From the NCBI GenBank assembly GCA_019119975.1, contig DWVZ01000002.1, forward strand, positions 1-32,224: a DNA stretch of 32,224 bases, given 5' to 3'. Source of the stretch: Candidatus Blautia merdavium. Lineage in GTDB: Bacteria > Bacillota > Clostridia > Lachnospirales > Lachnospiraceae. Position 1 is the first letter of the stretch, and every line of letters starts with the position of its first letter. The notes beneath the pieces are model-generated. The model did not search any database. It was not told the DNA's origin and saw only the letters and a list, made by a program, of their open reading frames with translations. Positions 29,731-32,224 of the stretch are shown here, in pieces. The position numbers were made by a program, and so were the translations under genes.

Positions 29731-32213
29731 AAACCGTAACCAAAACAGCTCTTGCCAATCTGCGGCAGAACAAAAGCAGAAACCTCCTGATCGGGATTGC
29801 TGTCTGTCTTACCACACTGCTGCTTTTTCTGATCCCCGGGATCGGGCTGGGGATGCTGCGTGCAGACTATCAGGCGGTCAATCAGATCTATCCGTTGTAT
29901 CATGGCGTTTATTACAGTATTGATGAACACACGGCGGACAGCCTTCTGGCGGTAGAAGGGATCAAGGAGGCAGGGTTTCGGTGCGACGCAGCCAGGATCG
30001 TCAGCGAAGAGTACAGCATTCCAATGATCTATATGGATCAGACTGCCATGGACCTGAACCGCATAGAGATAGAACAGGGAAGACTGCCTCAGGAAGAAAA
30101 TGAGATTGCAGTATTTTCCGGATTTTTAAAAGCCATGGGACATTCGGGCAGGATCGGCGATCAGATCAGGCTTTCCTACCAGCCAGAGAAGGCAGATGGT
30201 CTGGGCTATCAAAAAGAACAGGAATTTACCATCTGCGGTCTGCTGAAAAATACCCAGGCGCAGGACGCCAGCCAGGTTAATGCGGCAGTTGTCTCCAAAG
30301 CCTTTGTAGAACAGGAAATCCCTCAAGAGGAGCGCCGTTATGAAGCGTATTTTTGTCTGAAGGAGGACAATCGTCCTGGGCTGGCAGCAGGGCAGACCAC
30401 AGACCAGATGAAAGAGAAGATGCAGACGATCGCCTCCGGATTAGGGATCGGGGAAACGCAGATCGGAGAAAATGGAGAGTATCTTGCTGCCAATTATACG
30501 GATCCAAGTACCATCTCCATCCTTGTCCTTATCATGCTGGTGGTGGTGACGGCAGGGATCGTGACCATTTACAGCATTTACTATGTATCCATGATGCACC
30601 GGGTACAGGAATATGGAAAGTTAAAGGCGCTGGGAGCTTCCCGCCGACAGATCCGCCAGATGGTATTCCGGGAAGGACTTGCGGTGGCAGCAGCGGCAAT
30701 CCCAGCAGGACTGCTGTTAGGAACGGTGATCCTGCTCCAGATTTTTCCGCTGATCTATGGGTTTATAGAGGTGGATGAGACGGAGGTGTTTGTCACCACG
30801 GTCCGGTCGCTTCTGGTAGAGGGAGACGTCCCGCTTCTGGATCCGGCGCTGTATCTGCTGGCAGCGGCAGCAGCGCTGCTTACGATATGCTGTTCCCTTG
30901 CCAAACCCATGGGGATCGCCGCCAGGATCTCCCCGGTGGAAGCCCTGCGCTACCAGGGAGAGGGAAAGACAGGGAAAGGACAAAGGAAAGGTTATAATTC
31001 CATGAGCCTGTGGAGACTGACAAAATCCAATCTGGCGAGAAATAAAAAGCGTACGGCAGTGACAATTTTAGCTATGGCGTTTACGGGAAGCTTCTTTCTG
31101 GCAGTGGCAACGGTCCTTTCCTGCGCCAATCCCAGGGAGTCGGCAAATGCTTCCATAGACGGTCAGTATAAGCTATCGGTGATCACAGAGAGCGGCAACC
31201 GGGAACACCCGGAACTGGAATGGAGCCAGGTGCGAAAAAATAATCCCATGACGCGAGACTTCATCGGACAGATACAGGAACTGGACGGCGTCCGAAAAGT
31301 AGAAGCCTTTCAGGAGATGGATGTAACCGGCAGTTTTTGTGAGGAGGGCGAGATGTATTCTCTGATGGGGTACCCTCAGTCCTACCAGAAAATCCTGGAG
31401 CAGGGAATCCTGGAAGGAGATCTGACCTATGAAGAAATGGAGCAGAGCAATCAGGTGATCCTATCAAAAAATGCCTGGTACTGGGGGATCGACCTGCAGG
31501 TGGGAGACTCCTTTACGGTAAATTATCAGGAGGGCGATGAGATAAAAGAAGCAGTACTCCAGGTAGGCGCCGTAGGAAGCTATACGGTGGGTGTGAATGG
31601 TTACGCGGTTTTTCTGGGAGCCAGCAGCCTTTTTGAAAGGCTTTCGGATGACAATAGTACGGCAGAACTGCGTATCTTTGCGGACCAGGACTATGATCCT
31701 GTGCTGGAGCAGGTGCTTATGGATGTGTGCGGGCAGTCCGGGAAAGTACGCCTGAGCGATACCTGGCAGAAGAATTATGAGATCTGGAGCCAGGGAATGG
31801 CGCTGATTCGTATGGGCTGCTACCTTTTCCTGGGCGTGCTGGGAGTGATCTGCATCATGAATCTGATCAACACCATGCTTAACAGCATCCATGTGCGGAA
31901 AAAGGAGCTGGGCATGCTTCAAGCCATCGGCATGTCCCAGAGACAGCTGATCCGGATGCTGGAGCTGGAGGGGCTGTTTTATACCATCGGGACCCTGCTT
32001 TGCTCCCTGCTGCTGGGAAGCCTTCTGGGATATGGCTTTTACTGGTATGCCAGAGAAAGCGGTATGTTTAATATTACTGCTTTTCACTATCCGCTGCCTG
32101 CGGCTGTGGGGCTGGCAGTCATCCTGTTGCTGCTGCAGCTGACTCTTGTGGCTGTGATAGGAAAATCTATGAAAAGACAATCTCTCATCGAGCGGATCCG
32201 GTTCAGCGAGTAA
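29727..32213 (+). CDS. FtsX/MacB-like ABC transporter permease, large two-domain form
   Basis: An 828-residue membrane protein, complete in the window. TM1 is at about 19-42, followed by a ~220-residue extracytoplasmic domain, then the first FtsX domain of three membrane segments (about 260-400). A second half begins near residue 435 with another membrane segment (AVTILAMAFTGSFFLAVATV), a second ~230-residue outer domain, and a second FtsX triple (about 690-820). This eight-segment, duplicated form belongs to the LolCE-like/antimicrobial-peptide group rather than the ten-segment BceB. It starts at ATG 29727 overlapping the ATPase stop. A role in peptide or lipid export or in envelope protection is inferred. 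Confidence 0.92.
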   Translation: MKTVTKTALANLRQNKSRNLLIGIAVCLTTLLLFLIPGIGLGMLRADYQAVNQIYPLYHGVYYSIDEHTADSLLAVEGIKEAGFRCDAARIVSEEYSIPMIYMDQTAMDLNRIEIEQGRLPQEENEIAVFSGFLKAMGHSGRIGDQIRLSYQPEKADGLGYQKEQEFTICGLLKNTQAQDASQVNAAVVSKAFVEQEIPQEERRYEAYFCLKEDNRPGLAAGQTTDQMKEKMQTIASGLGIGETQIGENGEYLAANYTDPSTISILVLIMLVVVTAGIVTIYSIYYVSMMHRVQEYGKLKALGASRRQIRQMVFREGLAVAAAAIPAGLLLGTVILLQIFPLIYGFIEVDETEVFVTTVRSLLVEGDVPLLDPALYLLAAAAALLTICCSLAKPMGIAARISPVEALRYQGEGKTGKGQRKGYNSMSLWRLTKSNLARNKKRTAVTILAMAFTGSFFLAVATVLSCANPRESANASIDGQYKLSVITESGNREHPELEWSQVRKNNPMTRDFIGQIQELDGVRKVEAFQEMDVTGSFCEEGEMYSLMGYPQSYQKILEQGILEGDLTYEEMEQSNQVILSKNAWYWGIDLQVGDSFTVNYQEGDEIKEAVLQVGAVGSYTVGVNGYAVFLGASSLFERLSDDNSTAELRIFADQDYDPVLEQVLMDVCGQSGKVRLSDTWQKNYEIWSQGMALIRMGCYLFLGVLGVICIMNLINTMLNSIHVRKKELGMLQAIGMSQRQLIRMLELEGLFYTIGTLLCSLLLGSLLGYGFYWYARESGMFNITAFHYPLPAAVGLAVILLLLQLTLVAVIGKSMKRQSLIERIRFSE

Positions 32214-32224
32214 GCTTGGCAGGG

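Overview
The window looks like a chromosomal segment of a low-to-mid GC Firmicute, most likely a Lachnospiraceae member (Clostridium cluster XIVa, Blautia/Ruminococcus-like). This rests on gene content and order (split radical SAM pair, RNase E/G, rplU-prp-rpmA-obg-yhbY-nadD-yqeK-rsfS, then convergent lexA), strong AGGAGG ribosome binding sites, Gram-positive leader RNAs (L21 leader, T-box) and Firmicute-type LexA boxes. The assignment is inferred from familiarity with these families; no database search was run.

Layout. (1) 1-750: the 3' end of a tyrosine recombinase, AT-rich and cut by the window edge, then a long self-complementary segment; this looks like the end of an integrated element. 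(2) 804-5951: a tightly packed, partly overlapping set: TIGR03960-type radical SAM protein, its TIGR03936 partner, a short RNase E/G, a Nudix hydrolase and a CPBP membrane protease. (3) 5982-10345: a well-formed promoter and L21 leader drive rplU-prp-rpmA, ended by a terminator; then obg, yhbY, nadD, yqeK and rsfS. (4) 10348-11600: an 18-bp bidirectional terminator, lexA on the minus strand, and a divergent yneA-like LysM gene, with about five LexA-box-like sites between them. (5) 11678-15274: LacI regulator, bacterial glycerol-1-phosphate dehydrogenase (AraM type) and a LacX-like mutarotase. (6) 15424-16452: YeiH/UPF0324 exporter. (7) 16545-18352: a tryptophan-specifier T-box controlling a stand-alone TrpB2-type synthase. 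(8) 18590-22034: an AraC regulator (minus) and a divergent two-component system. (9) 22142-24097: a YtrA-type GntR/ABC operon on the minus strand with a multi-site operator over its promoter. (10) 24315-28862: HelD-like helicase, AraC regulator plus EamA exporter, and a flavodoxin-fold reductase. (11) 28951-32213: a MacB/BceAB-like ABC ATPase and 828-residue FtsX-type permease behind a 7-4-7 inverted repeat resembling BceR-family operators.

Working together: the left third is translation, ribosome assembly and NAD housekeeping; the middle is SOS control, a possible sugar or polyol unit and Trp-starvation-controlled indole use; the right third is regulation and efflux in small self-contained modules. 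I did not find CRISPR arrays, tRNA or rRNA genes, complete insertion sequences or a recognisable defence system. The items most worth following are the radical SAM/RNase E-G/ribosomal protein coupling, the dense LexA-box array, the Trp T-box on a lone trpB2, and the BceR-like operator in front of a transporter with no adjacent two-component system.
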